DNA of 64,000 nt, from assembly GCF_018413605.1 (NCBI RefSeq), contig NZ_JAHCDN010000002.1, positions 124,001-188,000 of the forward strand, written 5' to 3'. Positions 1 through 8,039 of the stretch are shown here, one piece after another. This DNA comes from Variovorax sp. PCZ-1. GTDB lineage: Bacteria > Pseudomonadota > Gammaproteobacteria > Burkholderiales > Burkholderiaceae_C. The translations under genes were made by a program, and so were the position numbers. Positions within the stretch are counted from its first letter, which is position 1. The number at the start of each line of letters is the position of its first letter. The notes beneath the pieces were generated by a model. That model was not told the DNA's origin. It saw only the letters and a program-made list of their open reading frames with translations, and ran no database searches.

Positions 1-68
1 AGAAATTTTAAGTAAAAATGCCCAATCGCCGGCATGGAATCTGCGCAAAGTGCTATCAATACATGAGC
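1..68 (-). repeat. Interspersed repeat, copy A (in frame inside earP)
   Basis: Read on the minus strand this begins with a GATAGC stem half at 52-57, then ACTTTGCGCAG, ATTCC, ATGCCGGCGA and an A/T-rich tail reaching the window edge. It is one of 16 clear copies. The earP frame reads through it as [11 protein letters not shown], close to what the uup copy encodes. Confidence 0.85.
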
Positions 69-436
69 AACCATACATGCCGCAGCAGCACTACGATACG
101 CTGCTCAGAAGCTGTGATTTGAACTTCGTGCGCGGTGAAGATTCTTTGGTGCGAGCGCTCTGGGCTGGCCGCGCCTTCGTCTGGCAGATTTATCCGCAAG
201 CAGACGGCGCACATGCAGACAAGCTTGAGGCCTTTTTGGATTGGCTGAAAGCGCCTGCCGATTTACGCGAATTTCATCGGGTCTGGAATGGACTCAAGCG
301 CGCCGCGCTGCCACGTTTTGACCTTTGTGCTTGGCAAAACTGTGTCCGAAATGCCCGAGCCGAGCTTTTGATGCAGCCCGATCTGGTAACGCAACTGCTT
401 GATTTTGTTGAAGAAAAGAGGAGTCAGACTGTTTAG
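1..436 (+). CDS. earP: EF-P arginine rhamnosyltransferase EarP, C-terminal part (cut by window start)
   Basis: This reading frame is open from base 2 and stops at the TAG at 434-436, so only about 144 C-terminal residues are present. EarP transfers rhamnose from dTDP-rhamnose to arginine 32 of elongation factor P. The stretch [20 protein letters not shown] followed by FVWQIYPQ is the conserved nucleotide-sugar-binding region of this GT-B family. The efp gene follows 110 bp downstream, and its product carries the target arginine. The first 22 visible residues come from a copy of the interspersed repeat read in antisense, placed just before the conserved PYMPQQHYD segment. The frame stays open through it. 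Identification rests on motif and neighbourhood. Confidence 0.9.
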   Translation, partial: EILSKNAQSPAWNLRKVLSIHEQPYMPQQHYDTLLRSCDLNFVRGEDSLVRALWAGRAFVWQIYPQADGAHADKLEAFLDWLKAPADLREFHRVWNGLKRAALPRFDLCAWQNCVRNARAELLMQPDLVTQLLDFVEEKRSQTV

Positions 437-441
437 CTCAC

Positions 442-470
442 CTGTCAAACGGGTCTTTTCGGGTTAAAAT
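442..470 (+). promoter_or_regulatory. Possible sigma-70 promoter for efp
   Basis: CTGTCA at 442-447 and TAAAAT at 465-470 are separated by 17 bp, matching 4/6 and 5/6 of the -35 and -10 consensus. The site lies about 75 bp upstream of efp and just after the earP stop. This is a pattern match only. Confidence 0.4.
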
Positions 471-546
471 CATAGGCTTTGCTGCAAACTGCAAGCAATT
501 CTTCTTAGCTGGACTGGTTCCAGCCCAGCCCCTAGAAAGCTCACCC

Positions 547-1101
547 ATGAAAATCGCTCAAGAAATGCGCGCCGGCAACGTGATCATGCACGGCAAAGAT
601 CCGATGGTCATCCTCAAAACCGAATACAGCCGTGGTGGCCGCAACTCTGCCACCGTGCGCATGAAGCTCAAGAGCCTGATCGCCAATTTCGGTACGGAAG
701 TCGTCTTCAAGGCCGACGACAAGATGGAGCAAATCATTCTGGACAAGAAAGATTGCACCTACTCTTACTTTGCTGACCCGATGTATGTGTGGATGGATGG
801 CGAGTACAACCAGTACGAAGTTGAAGCCGAGAACATGGGCGACTCCATGAACTACCTCGAAGAAGGCATGGCTGCTGAAGTCGTGTTCTACGACGGTAAA
901 GCCATCTCGGTGGAATTGCCCACCAGCGTTGAGCGCGAAATCACTTGGACTGAGCCTGCCGTGAAGGGTGACACCTCTGGCAAGGTCTTGAAGCCTGCCA
1001 AGATTGCTACCGGCTTCGAAATCGGCGTGCCGATCTTCGTGGCACAAGGCGACAAAGTGGAAATCGACACCCGCACCGGCGAATACCGCAAGCGCGTCTA
1101 A
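547..1101 (+). CDS. efp: Translation elongation factor P
   Basis: This 184-residue protein has the normal EF-P length. EF-P binds ribosomes stalled at polyproline stretches, between the P and E sites, and promotes peptide bond formation. The loop SRGGRNSAT places an arginine at residue 32, the residue rhamnosylated by EarP, in place of the lysine that EpmA modifies in Escherichia coli. The upstream gene is earP, so substrate and modifying enzyme are adjacent. The ATG at 547 has only a weak upstream GAAAG. A rho-independent terminator follows at 1149-1186, so the gene probably ends its transcript there. Confidence 0.97.
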   Translation: MKIAQEMRAGNVIMHGKDPMVILKTEYSRGGRNSATVRMKLKSLIANFGTEVVFKADDKMEQIILDKKDCTYSYFADPMYVWMDGEYNQYEVEAENMGDSMNYLEEGMAAEVVFYDGKAISVELPTSVEREITWTEPAVKGDTSGKVLKPAKIATGFEIGVPIFVAQGDKVEIDTRTGEYRKRV

Positions 1102-1148
1102 TTTGTTACGTATAGCAATGTAGGCATACGCCTCGTTGTATTTGCGCA

Positions 1149-1186
1149 AAGGCTCCATGGATAACAACCATCGGAGCCTTTTTTGT
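1149..1186 (+). terminator. Rho-independent terminator after efp
   Basis: Arms AAGGCTCCATGG and CCATCGGAGCCTT form a stem of about 12 bp with one bulge, a short loop, and a following T-run. Confidence 0.85.
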
Positions 1187-1241
1187 TGGCTCAAGTTGCT
1201 ATGATTCGCGCACAAATCAAAACGCATATCAAGTAGCATCT

Positions 1242-1859
1242 ATGGCGTACAAATACAGTCTTTTCGTCAACGGCAAGCCGCTCGGTCCTTATGAGCGCCG
1301 CATGATTGTGGGCATGCATGTCAAGAAAATAGTGTTTGACGATCAGATGGTCTGGCGTGAAGATGGTGTGGAGATGAGTGTTGCAGAATTGTTGCAAGAC
1401 CGAGACGAATCCACACCAGCCAGCGTGGCTCACGACCACATGGCGCTGAGCACCTTGGGCGCACCCTCCAGCGGCATGTGGCCGCAATTCAATGTGCGTT
1501 ACGGCGGCAGCGCGGCCAAACCAGGCGCTTGGGGTTTTTCTGGCAACGGGCAGGTGAGCTATCACGGTGATGAGCTGCGCTTCAAAGGCCAGCGGCGCAA
1601 CAAGAATTTAGGCATGAGCCGTCAAGAAGAAAGCCTGCCGCTGGCGGCCATGGCCGATTCGCGATGCATGGATTGCATTTTGCAGATCAGCTTGCAGCCG
1701 GGGCTCACTTTCGATACGAACTCGGAAGATTCGCAACTCCATTTGGAGTTTGCTACACCGCAAGAAGCGAATGAGCTCTGGGAGTTGCTGCACTTAAAGC
1801 CAGGCCAATTGCCGCCATCACTCTCGTATGCGAACACAACGCGAAGCGAACTGAGATAA
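1242..1859 (+). CDS. Hypothetical protein with GYF-like (DUF4339-type) N-terminus
   Basis: This 205-residue protein has no signal peptide or membrane segment. Residues 1-55 resemble the GYF_2/DUF4339 pattern: a short beta strand (YSLFVNGKPLGPYERR), a central helix, then a segment ending VWREDGVEMSVAELL. Such modules usually mediate protein contacts. The rest, from about residue 75, is not a family I recognise; it contains a glycine-rich stretch and alternating hydrophobic and polar strands. The ATG at 1242 lies 55 bp after the efp terminator, and the LOG-family gene converges from the other strand 25 bp downstream. The GYF assignment is by eye. Confidence 0.7.
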   Translation: MAYKYSLFVNGKPLGPYERRMIVGMHVKKIVFDDQMVWREDGVEMSVAELLQDRDESTPASVAHDHMALSTLGAPSSGMWPQFNVRYGGSAAKPGAWGFSGNGQVSYHGDELRFKGQRRNKNLGMSRQEESLPLAAMADSRCMDCILQISLQPGLTFDTNSEDSQLHLEFATPQEANELWELLHLKPGQLPPSLSYANTTRSELR

Positions 1860-1884
1860 GTCTTGGCGCGCGCTACGAGCAGAG

Positions 1885-2751
1885 TTAGCTCAAGTTGTAA
1901 AAGCGTTTGATCGCATCCCAAGCCGTTTGCGCATCATCCACATAGCTGAAGAGCTTCAAATCTTCGTGAGAGATCGCGCCTTCATCGGCCAGCGCTTCGA
2001 AGTTGATCACCTTCTTCCAATACGCTGAGCCATACAGAAAAATTGGCACAGGCTTGGCTTTACGTGTCTGCACCAAGCAGAGCACTTCAAAGAGTTCATC
2101 CAATGTGCCGAAGCCGCCGGGGAAAGCCACGAGCGCTTTGGCGCGCATCATGAAGTGCATTTTGCGCATCGCGAAGTAATGGAATTTGAAGCTCAGCTCA
2201 GGCGGCACATAAGGATTGGGCTTTTCTTCATGCGGCAAAGCAATCGACAAACCTACTGATGGCGCGCCCACATCATGCGCGCCACGATTGGCCGCTTCCA
2301 TCACGCCAGGCCCGCCGCCTGTGCAGATGAAGAGCTTGTCTTGCGCAGGGCAGTTTTGGCTGTATTGCGCCACGAGTTTTCCAAACTCGCGCGCTTGGGT
2401 GTAGTAAGGCGCATTGCGCATGAGACGCTGTGCTTTGGCCAAGCTTTGTGCATCACCACTGGCTTGGGCTTTTTCTAAGGCCGCTTGTGCAGCTTCCGGG
2501 CTGCAAAAACGTGCCCCGCCAAAGACGACGATGGTGTTTTCCACACCTGCAGCGCTTTGCCCCAGCTCTGGCTTGAGCATCTCAATTTGCATGCGTACGC
2601 CCCGCAGCTCCCGGCGCAGCAAGAATTCTGGGTCTGCAAAAGCAATTCGATTCGCATCAGGCGGTAATTTGTCGGCGTGCTGCCCGTGCGCTTGCAATAC
2701 GGCCCAAGCATCGGCCAAGCGTTGTTCGGTGAGATTGATGGTGTTTTCCAT
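1885..2751 (-). CDS. LOG-family Rossmann protein (TIGR00730-type putative phosphoribohydrolase)
   Basis: This 288-residue protein carries PGGFGTLDELFE, the PGGxGTxxE signature of the LOG family, plus GGGPGVMEAANRGA. Characterised members hydrolyse cytokinin riboside monophosphates or AMP at the N-glycosidic bond; the bacterial substrate here is not evident. The roughly 80 N-terminal residues before the Rossmann core exceed the shorter LOG proteins and match the longer class often found in proteobacteria. It starts 2 bp after the stop of the pyrC'-like gene on the same strand, so it is probably the last gene of the leftward pyrimidine run. A link to nucleotide metabolism is inference. Confidence 0.85.
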   Translation of the reverse strand: MENTINLTEQRLADAWAVLQAHGQHADKLPPDANRIAFADPEFLLRRELRGVRMQIEMLKPELGQSAAGVENTIVVFGGARFCSPEAAQAALEKAQASGDAQSLAKAQRLMRNAPYYTQAREFGKLVAQYSQNCPAQDKLFICTGGGPGVMEAANRGAHDVGAPSVGLSIALPHEEKPNPYVPPELSFKFHYFAMRKMHFMMRAKALVAFPGGFGTLDELFEVLCLVQTRKAKPVPIFLYGSAYWKKVINFEALADEGAISHEDLKLFSYVDDAQTAWDAIKRFYNLS

Positions 2752-2753
2752 TT

Positions 2754-4064
2754 TTAATTCAAACCGTCAAAAGCGATTTGTCCGTTCACTACCGTCATCT
2801 TCACACGCGCAGGCATGAGGCTGCCGCTCATGTCATGCGCAAACGGCGTGTGCTTACCTTGGCTGCGCAATGCATCGCTGGTCACACTCCATTCAGCAGC
2901 AGGATCAAAAATGCAGATATCTGCAGCACCACCGACATTCAAGCGGCCAACGCTGCTAGCCAATGTGCCTAAGCTGCTCTCAAGCACTTGCGATGGTTTG
3001 CTGGTGATGCGAGAGAGCGTGTCGCTCACGCTCGCATTGTGCTGTTGCCCCCACTTGAGTGCGAGGCTGAGCAGCAGTTCCAAGCCAGTTGCGCCAGCTT
3101 CAGCTTCGCCAAAGGGCAGGTTCTTCGCATCGGCTTCCACAGGGTTGTGATCACTGACCAGCGCATCAATCGTGCCATCAAGCAGCGCGGCTTGCAGCGC
3201 ATCGCGATCACGCTGCTGGCGCAGCACGGGCGTGAGGCGGGCGCGGCTGTCGAAATAGCCGATGTCGTTGTCCGTCAAGTGCAGCGAGTTGATGCTCACA
3301 TCGGCTGTCACAGCCAAACCTTCTGCTTTGGCGGCACGAAGCAAAGCCACGCCAGCTGCGCTGCTGATACGGCACAAATGCACGCGAGCACTGGTGGCAC
3401 GCATCAATTCAAAAATCGTGTGCAGGGCAATTGTCTCTGCGGCTACTGGCACGCCTGACAAGCCGAGTCGCGTGGCCAACGCACCACTGGCGGCCATGCC
3501 TTTGCCCAAGTGCAATTCCTGCGGGCGCAGCCAGGCGGTGTAGCCAAACGTGGCCGCGTATTGCAAAGCGCGTTGCAGCACTTGCGTATTCGCCAGCGGC
3601 ACTTCCGCTTGGCCGAATCCCACGCAGCCGCTTTCAGTAAGCTCGGCCATTTCAGTGAGCGATTCACCCGCCAAGCCTTTGGTGAGCGCGCCAAGTGGAA
3701 ACACACGCGATTGATGCAGCTTCTCAGCGCGGTATTTCAGCATCTCCACGAGGCCGGGCTCATCGAGCACAGGATCTGTGTCGGGCGGGCATACGAGCGA
3801 AGTGACACCGCCAGCCACTGCAGCAGCCAATTCGCTCTCCAGCATGCCTTCATGTTCATAGCCCGGCTCACGCAGGCGAGCACACAAGTCCACCAAGCCT
3901 GGCGCAACGATCAAACCCTTGGCATTCACCGTACGCGCCGCCGAAAAATCCGCTGGCGCTTTGCCCAGAGCCACAATTCGCCCCGCTGCAATCGCCACAT
4001 CACCCACCGCATCCATGCCAGATGCCGGATCCACAATTCGCCCGCCTTGAATCAGTATTTTCAT
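2754..4064 (-). CDS. pyrC': Dihydroorotase-like protein PyrC' (probably inactive, aspartate carbamoyltransferase partner)
   Basis: This 436-residue amidohydrolase-fold protein overlaps the 3' end of pyrB by 4 bp. In active dihydroorotases the zinc site begins D-x-H-x-H; here the same place reads D59-L-C-A-R63, so both histidines are gone. The region usually carrying paired histidines before LLLTD reads SINSLHLTD, and the histidine of the usual HVCHVS-type segment is replaced in [10 protein letters not shown]. The D of SDHNPVE is kept. In Pseudomonas a similar inactive homologue encoded beside pyrB is needed to assemble active aspartate carbamoyltransferase, and that role is inferred here. An authentic PyrC must then be encoded elsewhere in the genome. 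Confidence 0.9.
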   Translation of the reverse strand: MKILIQGGRIVDPASGMDAVGDVAIAAGRIVALGKAPADFSAARTVNAKGLIVAPGLVDLCARLREPGYEHEGMLESELAAAVAGGVTSLVCPPDTDPVLDEPGLVEMLKYRAEKLHQSRVFPLGALTKGLAGESLTEMAELTESGCVGFGQAEVPLANTQVLQRALQYAATFGYTAWLRPQELHLGKGMAASGALATRLGLSGVPVAAETIALHTIFELMRATSARVHLCRISSAAGVALLRAAKAEGLAVTADVSINSLHLTDNDIGYFDSRARLTPVLRQQRDRDALQAALLDGTIDALVSDHNPVEADAKNLPFGEAEAGATGLELLLSLALKWGQQHNASVSDTLSRITSKPSQVLESSLGTLASSVGRLNVGGAADICIFDPAAEWSVTSDALRSQGKHTPFAHDMSGSLMPARVKMTVVNGQIAFDGLN

Positions 4065-5023
4065 GCCTCATTCCCCGCCACAATGCTCATCACCGCCATG
4101 CGCACCGCGATGCCAAAAGTCACCTGCGGCAAGATCACGCTTTGCTTGCCATCGACGACTGCTGAATCAATCTCTACGCCTCGGTTGATCGGCCCCGGAT
4201 GCATGACGATGGCATCGGGTTTGGCCAATTGCAGTTTCTCTGGCGTGAGGCCAAAGCTCTTGAAGAATTCTTGGCTCGATGGCAACAGCGCGCCGCTCAT
4301 GCGTTCGTTTTGCAAGCGCAGCATGATGATCACATCGGCGCCTTTGATACCTTCTTCAAGTGAGTGACAGACACGCACACCCATCTCACGCAAATCACCG
4401 GGGATCAAAGTGCGCGGGCCGACAGCGCGCACTTCTGCGCAGCCCAGCGTGGTGAGCGCATGAATATCTGAGCGCGCCACACGCGAATGGAGCACATCGC
4501 CTACTATCGCCACGGTGAGATTAGAGAAATCACCTTTGAAGTGGCGAATCGTGTACATATCCAGCAAGCCCTGCGTGGGATGCGCATGCCGGCCATCGCC
4601 CGCGTTCACCACATGCACATGCGGTGCGACGTGTTGGCTGATCAGATAAGGCGCACCTGATTCGCTGTGGCGCACCACGAAGATGTCTGCTGCCATGGCT
4701 GACAAATTCGCAATCGTATCGAGCAGAGATTCGCCCTTGCTCGCCGATGATTTAGCAATATCGAGATTGATCACATCAGCTGAGAGGCGCGTCGCGGCAA
4801 TCTCAAAGGTCGTGCGTGTGCGGGTAGAGTTTTCAAAGAAGAGGTTGAACACGCTCTTGCCGCGCAGCAGCGGCACTTTTTTCACTTCTCTATCGCTCAC
4901 GCTCACGAAGCTGGCAGCAGTATCCAAAATCTGCGTGAGGATGGCCTTCGGCAAGCCCTCGGTGGAGAGCAAATGGATCAGCTCGCCATTTTTATTAAGC
5001 TGGGGGTTGCGTTTATAAAGCAT
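4061..5023 (-). CDS. pyrB: Aspartate carbamoyltransferase catalytic subunit
   Basis: PyrB condenses carbamoyl phosphate and aspartate in the second step of pyrimidine synthesis. The 320-residue protein shows the carbamoyl-phosphate loop [13 protein letters not shown], the segment [12 protein letters not shown], and HPGPINRG near the C-terminus. The best start is the ATG at 5021-5023, which overlaps the pyrR stop as TGATG and suggests translational coupling; an upstream in-frame TTG is less likely. The next gene is the inactive dihydroorotase homologue, so this is probably the class that forms a PyrB-PyrC' dodecamer. No PyrI gene is visible nearby. Confidence 0.97.
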   Translation of the reverse strand: MLYKRNPQLNKNGELIHLLSTEGLPKAILTQILDTAASFVSVSDREVKKVPLLRGKSVFNLFFENSTRTRTTFEIAATRLSADVINLDIAKSSASKGESLLDTIANLSAMAADIFVVRHSESGAPYLISQHVAPHVHVVNAGDGRHAHPTQGLLDMYTIRHFKGDFSNLTVAIVGDVLHSRVARSDIHALTTLGCAEVRAVGPRTLIPGDLREMGVRVCHSLEEGIKGADVIIMLRLQNERMSGALLPSSQEFFKSFGLTPEKLQLAKPDAIVMHPGPINRGVEIDSAVVDGKQSVILPQVTFGIAVRMAVMSIVAGNEA

Positions 5024-5520
5024 CAAGCCTCCTTGATCTCAAAACTGAAGATGCCGGCCTCGCTGCGCGCGAGTGCCAGCGATTGCACGGCTGGCAAGCT
5101 CACGCGAGCCGCTGCAAAATCTGCTTGCACAGGCAATTGCCGCCCGCCACGATCCACCAGCACCGCGAGGCGCACGCGCGCTGGCCGGCCATAGTCAAAC
5201 AATTCATTGAGCACAGCGCGTATCGTGCGTCCGGTGTAGAGCACATCGTCGATCAATACGATGTCTTGCCCGTTCACATCGAATGGCAGCTGCGTTTGCA
5301 CGCTATGTGCCAAACCGCGCTTGGAGAAATCATCGCGATGCATCGCTGATGAAATCACGCCTGCTTTGCCTGCGAGCTTCAGATCGGTTTGCAATTGCTG
5401 TGCGAGCCACACGCCGCCCGATGCAATCCCGATCAGTTGTGTGTTCGGCTCTATTAAATTCTTCACGCCCTTCAACAGCTCTTGGTAGAGCGTCGGGGCG
5501 TCCAAAGACAAACTACTCAT
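5023..5520 (-). CDS. pyrR: PyrR: pyrimidine operon regulator / phosphoribosyltransferase
   Basis: This 165-residue type I phosphoribosyltransferase has the PRPP loop [18 protein letters not shown]. In Bacillus, PyrR binds pyr leader RNA and also has uracil phosphoribosyltransferase activity. In proteobacteria it is commonly placed before pyrB. It overlaps ruvX upstream by 4 bp and pyrB downstream by 1 bp. I did not see an evident PyrR-type attenuator, and there is no room for one between these overlapping genes, so any regulation would act at the head of the operon or be enzymatic. Confidence 0.95.
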   Translation of the reverse strand: MSSLSLDAPTLYQELLKGVKNLIEPNTQLIGIASGGVWLAQQLQTDLKLAGKAGVISSAMHRDDFSKRGLAHSVQTQLPFDVNGQDIVLIDDVLYTGRTIRAVLNELFDYGRPARVRLAVLVDRGGRQLPVQADFAAARVSLPAVQSLALARSEAGIFSFEIKEA

Positions 5521-5945
5521 TCTTCGATCTCACTAAAAAACTGTTCCAAAATAATTGCAGCCGCTTCAGCGTCTATATCTTTCGCGCCGCGTGATTCGGC
5601 CTCGACGCTGCTGTAGCGCTCATCCACCTCATGCACAGGTAGATTGAAGCGGCCATGAAGTTGCCGCGCAAAGCGCTGGGCGCGTTGCGTCATCTCATGC
5701 GCTGCACCATCAGGATGCGTGGGAATGCCAACTACGAGCGCATCAGGCTGCCATTCACGTAAGATTTTCTCAATCGCTGTGAAGCGCTCATCCATCACAG
5801 CCGTGTGAATCGTTTGCATCGGCGTAGCCGTAGCGGTGAGTCGCGTGCCGGATGCCACGCCTGTGCGCTTGACACCGAAATCAAAAGATAAAAAGCTTTG
5901 CTGCTGCGGGGGAATGGATCGTGCTAGCCTGCCAGCCACGATCAT
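5517..5945 (-). CDS. ruvX: Holliday junction resolvase-like RuvX/YqgF
   Basis: This 142-residue RNase H-fold protein has SFDFGVKRTGVASG with the first catalytic aspartate, DALVVGIPTHPDG, and VDERYSS followed by an AEAAAIILEQFF ending. YqgF proteins take part in 16S rRNA 5' maturation and were proposed as Holliday junction nucleases. The gene overlaps yqgE upstream (ATGA) and pyrR downstream, the usual yqgE-ruvX-pyrR order. Confidence 0.95.
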   Translation of the reverse strand: MIVAGRLARSIPPQQQSFLSFDFGVKRTGVASGTRLTATATPMQTIHTAVMDERFTAIEKILREWQPDALVVGIPTHPDGAAHEMTQRAQRFARQLHGRFNLPVHEVDERYSSVEAESRGAKDIDAEAAAIILEQFFSEIEE

Positions 5946-6709
5946 GCGCGCCCCACATCACGAGAAATCATCCACTCTTGCAAGCCGAGCAAGCCTAATG
6001 CCTTGGTGTAGCGCTCGCTCACAGGTGTGTCGAAAATTACTTCAGGGCTGGCCTTCACGTGCAGCCATGTGTTTTCAGCAAGCTCAGATTCGAGTTGACC
6101 CTTCGCCCAGCCTGCATGGCCAAGCGAGACGAGCACTTTGCGTGGCCCGCCGCCGCTTGCCAAAGCTTCGAGCACGTCTTTGGAAGTCGTCATCTCCAAG
6201 CCATCAGAAATCGTGAGCGATGAAGCGTAGAACGTGCTCTCTGGCGCATCTTGACCGGCTTCTTCATGCAAGGCCTCCATGAGCTGCTGCTCTAAGCTCA
6301 TGGCAGCTTTCACCTTTTCTGTCAGCTCAGCAACAGGCTTGGTATCAGAGAGAGGCTCAGCCTTCATGTCTGCAAACGTGACGGCAGTCGCCACTTGCTT
6401 TTCATGCAACACAAAGCCGCGCTCGGTATGCAAAGGGCCGCCGCCAAACACGGGGGATTCTTGCAAATCCTTGCGCTCTAAAGGCAGATCGACTTTGGCA
6501 AACAATTTTGGCAGGGTGAGCTCGGTAGGCTTGTTGATCACAATGCCCAAAGCGCCGCGCTCGGAATGCTCACACAGGTAGACCACAGATTTGGCAAACG
6601 TCTCGTCTTCCATGCCTGGCATGGCAATCAAGAAATGCGCCGAGAGATCAAATGCGGCATGCGCCGATTGAGCAAAAGCGGCTTTGTCGTTTGTATCTGG
6701 GCTGGGCAT
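5942..6709 (-). CDS. yqgE: YqgE/AlgH family protein (DUF179) with an internal insertion
   Basis: The conserved ends of the family are clear: LSAHFLIAMPGMEDETFAKSV and GALGIVINKPTELTL near the N-terminus, GGGPLHTERGFVLH in the middle, and LVSLGHAGWAKGQLESELAENTWL near the C-terminus. The protein is 255 residues while the family is usually about 185-190. The excess lies in one block of about 55 residues after FVLHEKQVATAVTF, charged and helical (DTKPVAELTEKVKAAMSLEQ), before FYASSLTISDG. The function of the family is not firmly known. It overlaps ruvX by 4 bp and starts 9 bp from the guaD stop. Confidence 0.93.
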   Translation of the reverse strand: MPSPDTNDKAAFAQSAHAAFDLSAHFLIAMPGMEDETFAKSVVYLCEHSERGALGIVINKPTELTLPKLFAKVDLPLERKDLQESPVFGGGPLHTERGFVLHEKQVATAVTFADMKAEPLSDTKPVAELTEKVKAAMSLEQQLMEALHEEAGQDAPESTFYASSLTISDGLEMTTSKDVLEALASGGGPRKVLVSLGHAGWAKGQLESELAENTWLHVKASPEVIFDTPVSERYTKALGLLGLQEWMISRDVGRA

Positions 6710-6718
6710 ACTGAGATT

Positions 6719-8035
6719 TTAACTGGTCGCTAAATGGGTTTGTTCTATCACGCGATCATCGCCCAACACGATCAGGGCGAATAGCAGCTCTGCCAAATTT
6801 TCTGCTCGGCCGGTGCGTCTGGCTAGGAGTGGCGTGGCTTGTGGGTTGAGGATGACGAAGTCTGCATCGCAACCGATTTGTAAATTGCCAACCACGCCTT
6901 CCAAGCCGAGCGCTCTCGCTGCGCCTGCGGAGTGGAGCCACCAGAGTTGTTCGGGCGATAGCGTCATCGCCTGTTTAGCCAAACCAGATGTGCGCGAGCT
7001 GCTCCTAGAAACATAGTACGCGGCGAGCATGTTTTTGAAAGGGGAGAACGATGTGCCGCCGCCAACATCGCTCGCTAAGCCGTGCAACATGTTTTGGTTG
7101 GCAGCGTCGGCAAAATCAAAATTCCCGCTGCCCAGAAACAAGTTACTGGTCGGGCACACAGCCGCTGCCGCGCTGCGCGCTTTCATCAAAGCTCGGTCTG
7201 CATCGTCAAAATGGATGCTATGGGCGTAAATGCTTTTGTGACGTAACAGGCCAAAGCGGTCATACACCGCAAGGTAACTCGCATCCTGCGGATACAACTC
7301 CTTCACCCAAGCGATTTCATCCACGTTTTCGCTCACATGCGATTGAATCCACACATCGGGGTATTTCGCAGCGAGCTCACCCATGCCGCGCATCTGCGCA
7401 TCGGAGCAGGTGGGCGCGAAGCGCGGCGTGATGGCGTAGCCAAGCTGGCCTCTTGTGCCTTTGCCGTGCCATTGCTGGATGAGGCTCTCGGTATCGATCA
7501 GCGATTGCTCCGTCTCATCGCGCACACCATCGGGGCAGTTGCGATCTTGCAGGCATTTGCCAGTGATGATGCGCAGGCCTGCCACATCGGCCGCTTTAAA
7601 CATCGCGTTGACTGAAGCCACATGCGATGTGGCGAAAGTGAGTGCTGTGGTGACCCCATTGCGCATCAGTTCCGCTATAAAAAACGTAGCTGTTTGCGCA
7701 CTGTATTCCTGGGCTACAAAGCGTTTTTCTTCTGGAAAGGTGTAATTCTCAAGCCAAGGTAACAAACCATCTGCTGGCGAGCCGATCACGTCGATCTGCG
7801 GGTAATGCACATGCAAATCCACAAAACCGGGCGCGATGATGCGGCCGGGCAGATGCTGTGTGGGCACATGGACGAATTGCGATTTCAGCTGAGCGAAATC
7901 GCCAGCAGCGGCTACTTTGCCAGCGGCATCGACCACCAGCAGGCCATCGGTATCCAACACCGCGCTGCCCGCCGCATCGAAACGCAACAGGCTGGCGCGG
8001 TAAGCGCTGATCGGTGGTGAGGCAGGAGTATTCAC
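6719..8035 (-). CDS. guaD: Guanine deaminase
   Basis: Guanine deaminase converts guanine to xanthine with a zinc-bound water. The 438-residue protein has the amidohydrolase metal motif PGFVDLHVHYPQ, followed by the guanine-deaminase-specific DVIGSPADGLLPWLENYTFP, then QSHVSENVDE and the HSIHFDDADRALM and CPTSNLFLGSGNF segments. I prefer the GTG at 8035, 4 bp past the stop of the binding-protein gene; a longer frame extends into that gene but adds unconserved residues. The neighbouring BMP-family gene suggests uptake of purines followed by salvage or catabolism. Confidence 0.93.
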   Translation of the reverse strand: MNTPASPPISAYRASLLRFDAAGSAVLDTDGLLVVDAAGKVAAAGDFAQLKSQFVHVPTQHLPGRIIAPGFVDLHVHYPQIDVIGSPADGLLPWLENYTFPEEKRFVAQEYSAQTATFFIAELMRNGVTTALTFATSHVASVNAMFKAADVAGLRIITGKCLQDRNCPDGVRDETEQSLIDTESLIQQWHGKGTRGQLGYAITPRFAPTCSDAQMRGMGELAAKYPDVWIQSHVSENVDEIAWVKELYPQDASYLAVYDRFGLLRHKSIYAHSIHFDDADRALMKARSAAAAVCPTSNLFLGSGNFDFADAANQNMLHGLASDVGGGTSFSPFKNMLAAYYVSRSSSRTSGLAKQAMTLSPEQLWWLHSAGAARALGLEGVVGNLQIGCDADFVILNPQATPLLARRTGRAENLAELLFALIVLGDDRVIEQTHLATS

Positions 8036-8039
8036 CCCG

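Noticed and set aside
541-1239. 232-codon open frame antisense to efp
   Set aside because: It is a shadow of efp: high third-position GC opens the opposite strand. It has no ribosome site and crosses the terminator.
2754-4064. Calling the gene an active dihydroorotase pyrC
   Set aside because: Several metal ligands are replaced, and the position next to pyrB fits the inactive PyrC' class.
5521-5590. Possible repeat at the ruvX 3' end (CAGCCGCTTCAGCGTCTATATC)
   Set aside because: The encoded DAEAAAIILEQFF is the normal RuvX C-terminus, and the core and GCCGGC are missing.
7670-7735. Repeat-like stretch TAGCTGTTTGCGCAC followed by TATTCCTGGGC inside guaD
   Set aside because: It encodes AQTATFFIAELMRNGVTTAL in antisense, which is conserved in guanine deaminases, and it lacks GCCGGC and the tail. 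I take the resemblance as chance.
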